A stretch of 64,000 nucleotides of DNA, from NCBI GenBank assembly GCA_033980235.1, contig CM067067.1, positions 15,434,401 through 15,498,400 of the forward strand. Reading direction: 5' to 3'. This DNA comes from Diadema setosum (Eukaryota; Echinodermata; Echinoidea; Diadematoida; Diadematidae). Below are positions 1 to 12,592 of the stretch, one piece after another; positions within the stretch are counted from its first letter, which is position 1; each line of letters begins with the position of its first letter. Position numbers and translations under genes: made by a program. The notes under the pieces are model-generated. The model was not told the origin of the DNA, did not search any database, and saw only the letters and a list, made by a program, of their open reading frames with translations.

Positions 1-1295
1 ACAAAGCCCATGTAAGCCAGAAAATACCTACAGGGAGCAATGTATCCAAAATGACGTCACAACGCATTCACGTCATGACAAGTGAGTAATTGCACGCATA
101 CCAAGCGCAGAGAGACATGAACGGAGAAAAGCCTCTTTGAAGAACATCCGCATTGTTTGGATATGCCAAAGAGAGAAGGGGAAAATGGGACCACTATTGC
201 TCAATACTACACCGTTTTTGTACCATGCAAATTATGATTGAGTCTCAATGTCCTGAGCGTGAAATTTATGGTGGCTTACATAAATGAAAATCAGGCATGA
301 TGGAGTCCGTAATTAAGATCGAACGTGTATCAAGCAGTATAACAAAGAAGTACATTAAGAGAAACAAAGAAATGGAATCCGACCAAATCTACATATTAAC
401 TGAACACAGATGAGATTTGAGATGAGTCGTGGGCTGATCACGAGAGGAGGGTTTTTTTAATGCTGTAATGGAGTGGTATCCAAAGATAGGAGATTGAATA
501 CCAAAGGCCTCCGTGACGCAAGGATTTTGTGATGACGTTAGGAGAAGTTATATTAAATGATACGAACTGCATCGGAGTTGACTTAACTAGTTGATGCTAT
601 TCTTGAAAAACCTGCTGCAAGTAATCGGGAGTCAATTGATGACATTATGTTATCATCAACGACAAAAGTGTATTAACATGTACAAGCATTCGTCTCATAG
701 CGAACTAATGAAAAACAAAAATCAAGAAACGTCTTCCTGTGGACGTTTTGCTGTAACAGGTCGCGAGTCGAGAGTTTCGCGTGAATACCTGTTAAGAGTC
801 CATATACGAACTGTGAAGTATCACTATTTTCAAATTAATTCATTTAGGCCTAAGAGGGTAGAGAGGTGATCATCTTGCTGTGGATATACATTCGCTAAAA
901 AGAAAGAAAGCAGACAAAAAGCAATCCCACGTTCTGATCACTGGGCACTAAACTCAGCGCTTGTTTGGAATCAAGAAGGCCCCGGTGTAAGGGCTGTCGA
1001 AATTGAGATCATTAAGGAGTAGATGAATCGAAATGGGAGAGGGCCAATGATTTCTCTTTAGATTTCTCTGAAAAAAAAAACCTACAAAGACTCTCGAAAT
1101 AACTGACTGCTTTCCGCTGAGTGCCCCGAGTAAAACACCAAGCCCCTCGCTCGCTCTTAAAGAAAAGTTAACACCCATCTAAGCGAAGTGCTCGTTCGAA
1201 TTTACATCAATGTCATTAGCACTTAACGCGAGCTGTCGTCACGACCGTGACCGTGACCTTGACCTCCTTTTTCTTCACCTCTCTCAATCTTCCCA

Positions 1296-1298
<3 letters not shown>
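1..1298. other. Non-coding DNA, no recognised gene
   Basis: I see nothing recognisable here beyond short chance open frames. A perfect cAMP-response-element octamer (TGACGTCA) lies at 52-59, but a single 8-mer in 64 kb is expected by chance at about this frequency, so no regulatory role is claimed. Confidence 0.5.

Positions 1299-1338
<40 letters not shown>
1299..1338. repeat. (TC)n microsatellite
   Basis: An uninterrupted CT dinucleotide run of about 40 bp, embedded in a wider pyrimidine-rich stretch (about 1262-1360). It can be read as open on the + strand only because the dinucleotide encodes alternating Leu/Ser. Confidence 0.97.
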
Positions 1339-1341
<3 letters not shown>

Positions 1342-1679
1342 CTCCTGTTCCTTCTCCAAATCGTAAAAACCGCAAATGCACGACCTCGAGAAAGAGAGCT
1401 CATGACCGTGTCTCCAGCTTCCTCACTTCGCGGCAACGTCGGTGTCACTCACCGACAACGTTCAATTTTCAAGATTCAGAAACTCAGATTAAAAAAAAAA
1501 AGCACCTCTAGCTCAGCATGTACGTGTATGGAGATACCAACTGGTCACAAATACCACTCCCCTTGATCCAACTACCATCAGAACAGTTTGCACATACCTG
1601 GTAATTTCAGTTGGCAACTGGACCCTACATAGAGACAAGCTCCACTTTTCAGTAAATCACGCTTTTCCATGGCTTTATT

Positions 1680-1897
1680 AATTCTTGTCATTATTGAAAA
1701 GTATGCATTTCTTTCTCATATTGTTTATTTCCTTCATAATTCAAACATAATATTTTGTATTTCACTTTGTGTCTTGTACGTCTTACAAATTGCCAAACGA
1801 TATAGTTTGTCAAATGTATACTTTACGTTATGTATTACCTTTTGTTAGATGAAAATAAAGTATAATTGAATCGAATCGAATTGAATGAAATGAAATA
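1680..1897 (+). mobile_element. Retroposon-like 3' end with GAATTGAA-type tail
   Basis: An AT-rich stretch ends with an AATAAA-like signal (about 1855) followed at once by a degenerate short tandem tail of GAATC, GAATT and GAAAT units. Several other places in this window show the same layout (3.7, 28.5, 33.7, 41.5-42.0, 43.1 and 45.4 kb, on both strands), which is what 3' ends of non-LTR retroposons look like. No coding part is present. The 5' limit is approximate and the family is not identified. Confidence 0.4.
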
Positions 1898-3197
1898 AGC
1901 AACCGCGTATTTCTCTGATATGTTTATCCACCACAGACCTGGCTGCACAGACCTGCCTGACAGCGGGACTTACTTGATCTCGCCAGCGAGAACAAACTTC
2001 ATGGTATCAGTTTGACTGTCATCCATGACACTGGAAGGTATTGACAGCTGGAAAGTGTTCCAACAATAAAGAATGTGTTGATATACAAAGTTGAATTTAT
2101 TCATATTATCCATACATGAAGTATTTTCAGGAAAAAAACAAAACAGATATCACGAGAGAGAGAAGAGAATGTGTGTGTTTGTGTGAGAGAGAAAGAGATA
2201 GAGATTGATAGACAGATACAGATAGATGGAGAGAGACGGGGAGAGGGAGAGAGAAGGAAGGAGCGGGAAGGAACGCGATAAGTGAGGACGCGGCGCCGCG
2301 AAAGTCAAATCGCAAGTTAGCTGACTCGGAGTATGGATTTGGACTAGAGATCCATGACGCCAGGGCTTGTGCCTTTTTTTATCCGTCAGCGAGAGTGTTG
2401 GGGCTCAGAGCCCATCACAGTTTTCGCCCGGTCCCTTGAGATCACGACAGAGTGGCAAGAAATCGTGTAGGGCAATCAAACAGGATCAGTGCCGAACGAC
2501 GCCACGGTACTCCCCGACACCGCTTAGCTCGTATCTACGTCCCCTTTCGGGTAATAGATCAGCTTCGCTGTCTCATCATAATACATACACGTCCCCTGAT
2601 GATAACTGACGGTGATTACAGTTACATTAGCAGCAGCAAATAAGCCTTCGGGATTGTCAACTGTTGCCACAATAGTTACATCAGTTGTCGAATGGATTTT
2701 ATGTGTCATGTATTTATGTGCCATACTGATTTCTTAATAAATCATACTTATCATATGAAGAACTACATGTTATATGTCTTATGATTTTGTATTTCTGGAT
2801 TGTATTGATCAGAACAAAACATTGTCCTTTTTCATTAGTCATATGGCATATGAAGTTTTGGCATCACAGAAAATAAACATTCTTAACAGGATTATGTCTT
2901 ATGTTTGCTTAACTCGTTTATGCACATTGTGTCGTTTGCTCTGTAAGTAATCACTACGTGGTGGATATCAAATTCCTTTCATGCATCGAATCTAAATACG
3001 AAGCATGATATGCTGTAATACTTTTGAAAACAAAGCAGAAATTTAGTAGCTGAATCACATTGAGACTTTGATAATCTACTCAATCTAAACACGGAGCAAT
3101 TTGGGGTTGCGACACGTAATATATCGCATCCATTGCTATTGGCCGAATGGACCCGTAACATCAGTTTTTCGGTGTCGTCAGTGTTATCGTATCCGAA
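1898..3197. other. Non-coding DNA with purine-rich block
   Basis: A GA/GATA-rich purine block occupies about 2150-2275. The rest is unremarkable AT-rich sequence with no gene I can support. Confidence 0.5.
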
Positions 3198-3199
3198 TA

Positions 3200-3382
3200 C
3201 AGTCAAACCTGTCTTAGCGACCACCTGTCTAAAGCGATCACCTGCTGTATACAACCACTAAAAACGATTCCCTCCAAGAGAAAAAGCATGCTAAAGAAAC
3301 CTGGCTATAGCGGCCACCTGTCTATAACAGTCACTTTTTTTTTTCGTCTCCTTTGGGTGGCCGCTATAGACAGGTTTGACTG
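3200..3382. mobile_element. TA-flanked MITE (CAGTCAAACCTGTCT ends)
   Basis: The left end CAGTCAAACCTGTCT(T)AGCG is repeated inverted at the right end (reading inward from 3382: CAGTCAAACCTGTCTATAGCG, with one or two differences over about 28 bp). Both ends are flanked by TA (3198-3199 and 3383-3384). TA duplication with CAGT-type termini is typical of Tc1/mariner-type non-autonomous elements. The 183-bp interior has no coding capacity and carries further copies of the motif: CACCTGTCTA recurs near 3223 and 3317. Confidence 0.85.
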
Positions 3383-3589
3383 TATTGTTTATAGATGCAT
3401 TTATAGTAGAGAGATTTCACTGTACATTCGTGCGGAAATCATAATAAAGTTTGATAGCGCATGACAACTACGTATAGAGCTATGCTTTTCTATACTTTTC
3501 TTGTGAATTATTCCTCTTTTCCATATAGAGTTACAATATAAAATTGTATTGCTTACTTGTCTATTTATTCAAAAACAAAAATAATATTA

Positions 3590-3726
3590 TTATAATTATA
3601 TCCATGTTTTGTTGAAACTTATGTGATTCAAAGTTCCTTGAAATAATTATGTATTCATGTAAGCGTTATGTATATTGCCCTGTATTACTTTATGTGGAAA
3701 TAAAAGCACTTGAATTGAACTGAATA
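3590..3726 (+). mobile_element. Retroposon-like 3' end with TTGAA tail
   Basis: An AT-rich sequence ends in AATAAAAGC and then TTGAATTGAACTGAAT (about 3700-3726), the same tail type as at 1.88 kb. Only the terminus is recognisable and the 5' boundary is a guess. Confidence 0.4.
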
Positions 3727-3822
3727 GAGAACATTCGGCTTTAATGTCAGAAAAAGACTTGGATTCATTGAGAATATGGCAGCATTAGTGTTTTGTTTTC
3801 TCCCCACCAACTCTGTAAAGTA

Positions 3823-3955
3823 CCAAAGTGTGATGTCACAGCCATTCTTCGCCATGGAAACTGGTTCTAAAACAAGTTCACGTGGCCCGAGTGTTTAGGC
3901 GCGCACGTGGTTTCAACCCAAACTACAACAAAAGACTCTGACATCATCACTTTGG
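3823..3955. mobile_element. Short MITE with CCAAAGTG inverted repeats
   Basis: The left end TACCAAAGTGTGATGTCACAG and the inverted right end TACCAAAGTGATGATGTCAGAG (read on the - strand from 3957) match over about 22 bp with a 1-base gap. Both termini are preceded by TA, consistent with TA target duplication. The interior is about 90 bp and non-coding. Each inverted repeat carries a CRE-like half site (TGATGTCA). Confidence 0.7.
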
Positions 3956-4338
3956 TAGCGTATAACTCCAGAAAACAACAAAAACAAATGCAAAAATGAA
4001 ACAAATCAAAACAGAAAACCCTTCGTCAATTCAACCGGCATTAGCGAGGAAGGGTGGGGCCATGGAATGTTTAAAAGAGAAAAATGTATACTGTCGCCCA
4101 AAAAGGGGGAGTTTTCAAGAACATGGGTTCACTGTATCACATTAGCCATGGTTACGGGAAATGGGCCAATTTTGCCGGATTACAAATTAATTTTTCTTGC
4201 TAAAGAGATTAGGGAACGAATGTGGCCCAAACGTGATGAAAACTACCTGTTGACGGGTCCACGCTACATTAACGTGATTATACCATATAGAGTGTCACGC
4301 GTACAATGAGTTATACTTTTTTCTTCTTTTTCAAAGTT

Positions 4339-4480
4339 CAAATTTCAAATTTATTTCCGTTTTTCGACAATAACACAACACACACCTCTCTTTCTTTAGT
4401 GATAGAAATAATGTTAACAAGACAACTTTGGATTGAACAAAGTAAACAGCCATAACAGAAACCTTACAGTAGCCCTGCAT
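4339..4480 (-). mobile_element. Retroposon-like 3' end, minus strand
   Basis: Read on the - strand, the segment ends in AAATAAATTTGAAATTTGAA, the same style of AATAAA plus GAA-rich tail seen in the other retroposon-like ends. The boundary away from the tail is not visible. Confidence 0.3.
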
Positions 4481-6015
4481 TGTAATGAGTACTGAAGTAA
4501 TCAAAGTGAAGTATATCGGTATGCACTGTGAGAAAAACGGAGGAACCCACTAAAAAGAGAATGCTGTGGAATGTGAGCCCCTCTTGGAAAAAATAAAAGA
4601 TCAATGAGAAATTAAACAAACAAACAAACAAACAACAACAACAATAAAGTTTGTTGGTCTCTACCAGCTGCGTCTTATTTTCTTTCTTTTTAAAAAAATA
4701 TGAATAGAACATTCAAAATATGCAGAGGTATCAACTACACGCTATCGACTTTCTGACATTGCTGGACATGTTTTCACACTCGAATGGACGATGGTTAATA
4801 TATTCCTATCGATTTTTGGAGCGATTGACAATCGCAGCTACCACAAAACATATGAGAAGGAGAATTGTTCTTGTTGTTGTTGTTTTTTTTTTTCTTTCTC
4901 TATCTCTATCTTTATTCTCTCCTCCTCCTCTTCCTCCTTCTTCAATCAATAATTCCTGTGCCTTTAATTAGTTTAGGAACAAATTTGACTTGCGCACGGG
5001 ACCCTTTCCCCATCTGCGGGGTTCGATTTGGATGCTGACATTCACTAGGGCGACCCCGAGAAAACGCCTGCGAAAATTAGAACAATTTCCCTAAAGCCTG
5101 GAGGGGTATGTAGATGTTTACTCAGTACAGCCACACACTTTTCTCTCTCTCTCTCCCTCTCTTTCTCTTTTCTCTTTTTTTTTCAAAGGAAATCGAGACA
5201 AAATGCTGTTGTTCATGGTTGCGATGTTTACGTATTCTTCTTGAAAAGACTATTTTGGCCGACGGGTTATGTTTCGCTGTTCTCGCGCTTCTTAGAGCCC
5301 TTTTATCTGTATGCCTGCCTTGCTACTCATTCATGTGCAAAACCAATAGATAAGACAAACTTTCTTGGAGCTAAATTGGAAGGTTTTCGGATGAAATTTG
5401 CAATTCATTAAAACATTATTTCCTGATTCTTTCATGAAGAGGTAACAATATTTAGCACAGTTGTGCAGATATCCTATTACAGTTATAAAGTAATTAGGAA
5501 ATTGCGTTTTGCACTGAGAAATGAAAAGTTAGTCTTCATAACACATTTTGAGGTTAAATGAAAACAGCTGATAGCTTCAAATATTACTTGATATCCGAAA
5601 AAGTTTCAAAGCATCATTGAAATCCCGCTGGCACCCTTCATTTAGTTCCAAATAGGTGGTCATGATTTTCCAACACGTCCATCAAGACGCTAACAGTTGA
5701 TTATTTATTAAGTTAATAATTATGTTATTTAACAAGATAAGTTGAGTCAAAAATTGTACGCATATTTTAGATCACCAACGCTGTCATGGTTACAGAGAAT
5801 ATACAAAAAGTTTTGTTTTTCTTGTTTGTTTGTTTGTTTTTTAAGGTCATTATTGATCCAGCGCAATTTCCTTGAATTTACCGCCGGTCGGTCACTCTTC
5901 TTCTACCTATCAACATTTTCAGAACAACTTTTTTTTTTTTTTTTTTTTGCTTGAGTTGGAATCTTTGTAAGAGTGAGTGTATAGAGAAAAGAAAGACGTA
6001 TGGTTCATCCGTCGG
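4481..6015. other. Non-coding DNA, simple-sequence patches
   Basis: Contains a CAAA/CAA microsatellite (about 4612-4645), a GTT run next to poly-T (about 4871-4895), CT-rich tracts (4895-4945 and 5140-5185) and an 18-bp poly-T (about 5931-5948). No gene is recognised. Confidence 0.5.
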
Positions 6016-6053
6016 TGAACCTATTCCTGTCGTCATGCATGACGAATAGTTCA
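6016..6053. repeat. Hairpin with perfect 14-bp palindromic core
   Basis: CGTCATGCATGACG (6031-6044) is a perfect palindrome. The arms extend outwards imperfectly: TGAACCTATT on the left pairs with AATAGTTCA on the right. No flanking target duplication is evident. Confidence 0.6.
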
Positions 6054-6419
6054 AGAGTTTAATCGTAAAACAAGTTAAGCGCCATTAAAAAAAAATAAAG
6101 TAAGTCCATCTTGAGATTGTGCAAACTAAAACCTCTTCATGATACCTTACTTGCTGCACAACAATGATTATTCTTGAAGTTACGATAAAAACAAAAATAT
6201 CCAGTAGTTTTAATTATTCTTTTGGGGTTTTTTTCGCAGGTTTTAGCTGCAAATAATATCTAAAATTGACTGGAATGGAGTTGACACGTTTTACTATCAA
6301 ATTCTTCAATACTTTAATCCACATCACAAAGCCAAATCCAAATCACAGTTTCTCCGAGAAAGGGGAAGGAAAACAGAGCTAACAAATGTTGTACCTAAAA
6401 TCTATAGGTTCATTGAGAG

Positions 6420-6560
6420 GTGAACAGGGAGAGGGGGATATAATTTATAGAGATAGAAGCAGGTAGGCAGATAGACAGGCAGACAAACAGACAAACGGGA
6501 AGAACAGACACAGGGAGAGAAAGAGTAAAGAGAAAGAGACGGGGGATAGAGGGAGATAGA
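6420..6560. repeat. Polypurine block (GATA, CAGA, GAGA)
   Basis: About 140 bp of purine-rich degenerate tetranucleotide repeats (CAGA, AGGC-AGAT, GAGA), probably old microsatellites. Confidence 0.8.
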
Positions 6561-9500
6561 AATTCAAACGCCATTCTCAGAAAATAATTAGATGATAGAA
6601 ACTTTCACATCGGGATCAGAGTGGACAAGCAAAGTCTTAACCGAAAAAAAAAGACACGAGCAAAGAGCAGGCCTGGCCTGCTATTCCATTAGTCCATTTA
6701 TGTCAGGGGGGCTGGAATCCGTCTACAGCTGCCGCTTCTACCTTTTTCTTTACTCGTCTAAGAAAGTTTTCGAAACCTTGTATGACGAGTTTGTTAAAAC
6801 TATCTTTGGCGTGTATGTCGAAAGCCTGAGAGTTTCAAAAATAATGATTTTAGATTGTCTGCAGTTATCACTAAATGTGTAAACTGGCAATAATATAAGC
6901 GTAACTTATACTACGAAATCGTACTTTATGTGGGATAAGTTACTTTCGGTATTTGTTCAAGCCGTAGTTAAAAGGTGTCCAAAAAATATCCATCTGCGTA
7001 ATTAGATACTGATAAATGATAATGAATGAAGCTCATAATTTCTTCCTGTGATTTCCCAACTGCATCATCAGTCTTCATTGACATACGTATGCGTTTGTCT
7101 TACTTTTCCTCGCTAATGTTGTTTGCGATAGCTTTAAACAAATCGGACGTTCCTATATGGCTGTTTGATCTGATAGAAAACAAAGAGATGATGCTGCGTG
7201 GCGACGTCCTGATGGCTATATGCATTTAATGTAATAAATGACTAATGCCTTTATTTCTGTCACGATCTGTCTGAATTGAAGAGGAACCTCCGGCACTCTT
7301 GTCAAACTTTGTCAAATCGTCCCGCTTTTTGCTGCTCCATAAATGTCAACCTTTGCGACCGGTGTACGACGCGTCGCTCACTCTCGCACGAGAATCGCAC
7401 CCAATCCACCACCGATGTGTCGGTTCACATTCTTGTCGTCATTATCATTCTTAAGTACTTTCCATACGTTCGTAATCATTCGCTCGTGTTGCCAACTTTC
7501 AGTTTTATCCCTTCCAGACTCATTAACCCTCTTTTCAACTGGACATATTTCCTTCTTTCTTTTCTGTGAGTGATCCGTTGTTCTGTTTTTTTTTTTTTTC
7601 GAACCAGTTTACCCAAATTTGATGTCTTGAGGCTTAAAACAAACGAGAACCTTACTGTAACACTTTCATGTAGTTTTCTGAAGAGTCTATACACCTTTCA
7701 ACACACCAAGTGTACGCAGATGTGTATGTGATAAGTGATATGACGACTCTCCCTCGTGTTCCCTGTTCTAGTTTTGTGAGAGACATCAGAAGTGTGGAGT
7801 TAATCTAGCGCAATTATTGTTTTTTTTTTTTCTGGTTTACATTGTTGCACTCTGAACACAACTGCTCTAATACGAAATTTATCTACCAGCCGCTTGTGTC
7901 TTAAGCGGTAGTGGTTGCACACAACTGTCGCCATGACATTTATAATATCAGGAAGTGACCACAAAGACTGCGCATGTAATATGAAGAATCCAGTGCGTCA
8001 ACAAAGAGTGAATTGATCTTCAATGGGATATAGAAGGAATATCCAGCGGAGGGCCTGCTAAACCAAACTACACAGGTTTCTTCGTGTGGGACTGGATTAA
8101 TTCCTTGAAATAATTATGTGCATTTCCCAAATGTTTCGACCAAATTCAGAGCGAAAGTCATGGCTTCAAATTTAATGACAACGACTGTTGGCTTATTTGG
8201 GGCGTTAGATACGACCCCTATGTTTTAATGAGGTTATGTTTTGTTTCTCATAGCCATACACGATTGTTATGAGAACTAGATGTTACACTCTGGAGTCAAT
8301 AACAAATTCTGACACGTCAAAACTGTAAGAATACGTATTCATACTAACAGCAAATAGATGACACACACACATTCTAAACATTCTATGTTTATTCCTGTTG
8401 TCTGTTATAATATAGCTATTCGTTCGAAGAACCAAAATTGATTGTTAAGATTAGCCTCGATGGAACACATCTTGAAAACTCGAAAATATAAATTCGAAAG
8501 AACAAATTTTTCCTTCTATAGGTAAATCGTAATAAAGTTTGCAAATGGGAGACTGCCAGCATTCAGGAATAACATTGCTGCAGTTCAAGTGCGAGTGCAT
8601 TAAAGTTTGTGAGCTAACCTATGTGTCTTATGTACCTATGTCTGTGCTTTTCTGTCCTCTGTCTGTCTGTCTGTCTGTTTATATTTCTCTCACTTTCTGT
8701 CTCTTTTTCTTTCTCTCCATTGCTATCCTTTTTCCTCTATCCGCTCTTTCCTTTCTCTTAATTGCAGTGGTACAACGAAGAGCAAATGCTAACAAAAACA
8801 CAAAGAAACTAACAAAGAAACCGCCAATGAGGAATTTCAAATTATTTTTGATCTATATGAAATAAAAACATACCAAACGAGGGACGATGGAAACCCTGCT
8901 GTATAGCTGAGAAAACTAATCTCCGTTAGATAGGAACTATTTGTCACATAAGCATTCCAATGGCGGGAATTACACCTGTTCGCATTTGAAGAAAAAAAAA
9001 AGAAGAAATAGTCTCTGTTACCTTGTCAAATCTTCACAGAGTATTTCAGAGTGTCTTAAACCTGCTTATTACTCTTATTCTCATCAATGTAAATTCGAAT
9101 TTTACTGATTCACGCCATGAGCAATAAACCGCGCATTTCCAAATCACGGCTGTTCCTTTTACACGAGTGTTTTGCCACGTACAGTGTATAACAATGTTTG
9201 AATCCATACAGAAAGATTAGGAATAAGACATCGCATGAGAGATGTTCAAAAATTCCTGATGCCTTCATATTTATTTTCATGAAATGCATATAGATTCCAA
9301 CATCAATTCTAGATGAGATCGACTCCATGCTGCGTGCTAATATAGCAATTATGCTAACATTCCGTTTGCTGATGTCCCATTTATATGGGATTTAGTATTG
9401 CATTTACCATTAATAAGAGCGCGATTTCACAGAAGAGGGTCATAATTTTACGCCCTTAGGTGCGTGAATACGTTCTGTTGGGATCTCCTTAACATCTTCC

Positions 9501-10120
9501 CTGACTTACATCATGTACATTGAACTCAGTGTGTTTCACCACTGTTGTTTTTCTTGAATCAATAATTGACTCAGTCGCACGCAACATCCGTATGCCCTCA
9601 AGCGAAATTCGACGGTAATGCTTGAAGATACATTTCAAGATTTCGTTGTTGATGTTTTATTGTCTTTTTCTTCCCTTAACTCTTCAATTTTTAGTCCTTC
9701 CCCTCCTTTTTTTTTTTCCGGTCATGCCGCATCGAGAGGATCCCCTCTCATCCATTAAATGATCCAACCTTGGCATTTACCGCCCAACCGAAAGTTGGCA
9801 ATCTCATTCATGCGTTTTGGCGGGAAATTCTGCCCTGGCACAAAATTTCCCTGAAGGCACTCGTGTGCTGCCAAGTAGTTGCACAGCCAAATATCTCGAC
9901 AATCAGCAAGACAAATCGAGGAAAAAACAAGAGAAATGAAAGACCTCAACTTGGAAATCGGAAATTGTTCCTCCACTTTAACTCCAATTGTTTCTGTCAT
10001 CGAGATATATCCATAATTTGATCACTTTACCTTTGCGCTGGCACACGATCAGTTTAGGTTGAACAGTCGCTCACTGAGGGATTCTTCTTTTGCAACAATG
10101 TCGACATCTATGTGAGTGTG
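6561..10120. other. Non-coding DNA, no recognised gene
   Basis: Mostly low-complexity or unique AT-rich sequence. It contains poly-T/A tracts and a CT-rich stretch (8655-8760). The interval 9770-10020 is open on both strands for about 80 codons, but neither translation resembles a known domain. Confidence 0.5.
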
Positions 10121-10121
10121 T

Positions 10122-10166
<45 letters not shown>
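10115..10166. repeat. (TG)n microsatellite
   Basis: An almost pure TG run of about 45 bp, followed by a degenerate TG-rich stretch to about 10200. Confidence 0.97.
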
Positions 10167-10168
<2 letters not shown>

Positions 10169-11299
10169 CGGGTTGATGTGCGTGTACGTGTGTGCGTTTG
10201 TATGATTTACGATGATAAATCTTGACATTCAACATCAAATTTCTTGTAATTTGAACTCATTCCATATTGCTCATACAGCTACACTTTGGTTTCTCCCTCC
10301 ACTTTTTTCCTTCTTCTTATCGTTTTCCAGCCGTCTCAGGTTTTCGTATTACAGTGAGCAGAGATACAGGGAAAATATGTGCATCATTGTCAACTCACAT
10401 GAGGCATCTCGTTCAGCGGTAGAAATGAAACATTCATTATAGATCTTTTTCTTGTCTTGCAATCAGACAGTATTATGAAAACACAAGTCCTCAACGACAG
10501 TCATGATGACAAGACGGAGCCTTTTTTTATTGTTTTGTTTTCATAAGGAGAAAGTGGGCGCTAATCGAAAGATATCGCATCATGTTTGAGCTCACATGCA
10601 GATGTCTCTGGATAAAAAGATAATGTGACGTCTCCTCCAGGCGCCTCAATATCGCAATAAACATGACAAGGATACCTGATTGCTAATAAAAAAAAAAAGG
10701 GAACGTTTCTTTTTTCCGAACACCAAAACTGGGGGGAAATTATCTTAATGTCAGTTTGATATTTGCGTAGGTGGGTATTTCATAATGGGCCTATACTCGA
10801 CAAAATTGGAAGATTTGTTGTTGTTGTTGTTTTTTCTGTCTCTCTCTCTTTCTCAATGATAATCTATTAATAACAATATTCTGAACTTGATCCGATCAAA
10901 AAAAGAAAAAAAAAAATGGGAGAGGGGAGTGGTTATGGTGCATGAAAGTTTCGGCCAGTGCCAATCTTTGAAGAGCTTTGAGATGGGCACACGGCTGGCA
11001 AACCCATTTATAATTTGCGTGGGATAGCACCCTCATTAACACCTTAAGTGGTCCGGATAGAGCTCGACGCTCTGGAAGTGCTCGGGCACTCGGCCGTGAA
11101 GGAATAAGTGCCCTCCCGTCGGCGAACACTTCACGGTCAGTCAGCTGCTTCGGGTCATGTTTGTCCGGCACTCCAACTGTGTCCGCAGTTTCTCGAGCGT
11201 CGAGCATACAACACTTCCCTTTAAATATCCACGTGTCACAACCGTCGCATGCAGGTTTACGACGAGTCCTTTACACGCAGATACACACTCTACAGACAC
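10167..11299. other. Non-coding DNA; GC-richer patch 10.93-11.24 kb
   Basis: Contains a short GTT run (about 10815-10830) and poly-A. The patch 10930-11240 has more G+C and CpG than its surroundings and stays open for 103 codons on the - strand, but the translation shows no recognisable domain, so I do not call an exon. Confidence 0.4.
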
Positions 11300-11310
11300 A
11301 CGCGCGCGCG

Positions 11311-11342
<32 letters not shown>
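11300..11342. repeat. (CG)n-(CA)n compound microsatellite
   Basis: A short alternating CG run (about 11300-11312) runs into a CA array ending at 11342. Alternating purine-pyrimidine sequence of this kind has Z-DNA potential. Confidence 0.95.
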
Positions 11343-11345
<3 letters not shown>

Positions 11346-11706
11346 CAGTATGTTATAGAAGACACAAAGTCACGTTTGGACTGCTGTTCTGTGACAGACC
11401 TATAATTTCCTCAACAGCAAAATGATGAGCACACAGGCCTAGAATGCAGGTTATAATTTTCACACGCATGCGCACATCCCCACCCATAATGTTCTCTCAT
11501 CATAAAAATTACAACTTTAACATATATACTCCCTTGGACATCACCTTGTAAAATCTCAACCATATCAATTTTTCACTATCAGTGCTCTAGCGCTGTAATC
11601 ATTTAGCAATGATGATTCCTTAAAGGAGAGAAGATAGGCAAACAATTGCTCGATCATTGAGAAAAAGAATTATATTTTATGTCAGGGAACGACACTAACA
11701 AACGTA

Positions 11707-11727
11707 CCCCTCCCCTCCCCCTCCCCC
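11707..11727 (-). other. G-quadruplex motif, 1-nt loops
   Basis: The + strand has four C runs of 4, 4, 5 and 5 bases separated by single T residues. The - strand therefore reads as four G runs with single-A loops, the pattern known to give very stable parallel quadruplexes. No gene lies near enough to assign a role. Confidence 0.8.
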
Positions 11728-12570
11728 GATGAGGGTATAGTATGATCGCTGTTTAACTACGCTGGTACTCTATTATGTGATGGTACGGAAAGGATTGAAG
11801 ATGCATCTTCAGCACTTGTTCAGGCTGCCTAATTCTACACCATCAACTTGAGTATGTGGGATTTGTCGTCCAAATCAACAATACGAAGAGGGGATACAGG
11901 AAACAGACACACGGGAGACACAAACAAAGGCTACTGAGCTTTCTGCCGGATAATGGCTTTTGAAAGTAGAGTCGATCGGCATATATTTTTGGGTGTCTCT
12001 ATGAACTGTTGCCTAGGGGCGCTGATATTATTTAGTGCAATGGTCCGCAGTAAGTTACAATATCGCGCGTACAGGGACACAATTAGTGGTGCGGGACATC
12101 TCTATCGCCGCAATAAAAACATGCAGACGAGAGTTCGAATCACCGGCATGGTACATTCGGACACTGAAAATGTACGGGATGCATTCTCGTTACCAGCACA
12201 GAAGATCACAGTTTTGTTATATAGTGCAATCGATTAAAGTTCACGACCCGCGCTAACCGTCCAACAGCAGTATAAATGCGTCTCAGTTCTTCATACTCTT
12301 GGGCTTTACTGTGCTGTTATGTTCGCCATCAATCTGCGGAGGTAGCCGGTAAATGTCCGAGTCATTGGTCTAATAACAATGTACGATTAAAGTTCATGTG
12401 GTATCCACAGAGAGAACACAGAGTTGAGTTAGGTATAGATAAAACTTCTCGGCGAATAGGGTATTATTAAACACGGAGTCATCGCCTGAATTGAAGTGAG
12501 TGTCTGGAATAATCATATTTGAATATAGCACACTCTGGAGCTGACCCTCTTGCTGTATTCACGATGTGCT
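11728..12570. other. Non-coding DNA with one unassigned open frame
   Basis: An open frame at 11953-12237 (+, 94 codons) has a hydrophobic stretch after residue 17 and a consensus GTAAGT splice-donor-like hexamer at 12050-12055. An overlapping frame (12035-12256) is also open. No family is recognised, so this is not called as a gene. Confidence 0.35.
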
Positions 12571-12588
12571 CACATAGTCGACTATGTG
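12571..12588. repeat. Perfect 18-bp palindrome
   Basis: CACATAGTCGACTATGTG reads the same on both strands. It lies just upstream of the satellite array at 12593 and shares its CACA/TGTG theme. Confidence 0.9.
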
Positions 12589-12592
12589 CAAA

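Noticed and set aside
10930..11240. CpG-richer patch as promoter or exon
   Set aside because: No TATA/Inr arrangement, exon structure or recognisable protein on either strand; composition alone is not enough.
11953..12256. Possible first exon with hydrophobic N-terminus and GTAAGT at 12050
   Set aside because: No recognisable domain, a second frame is equally open, and consensus donor hexamers occur by chance several times in 64 kb.
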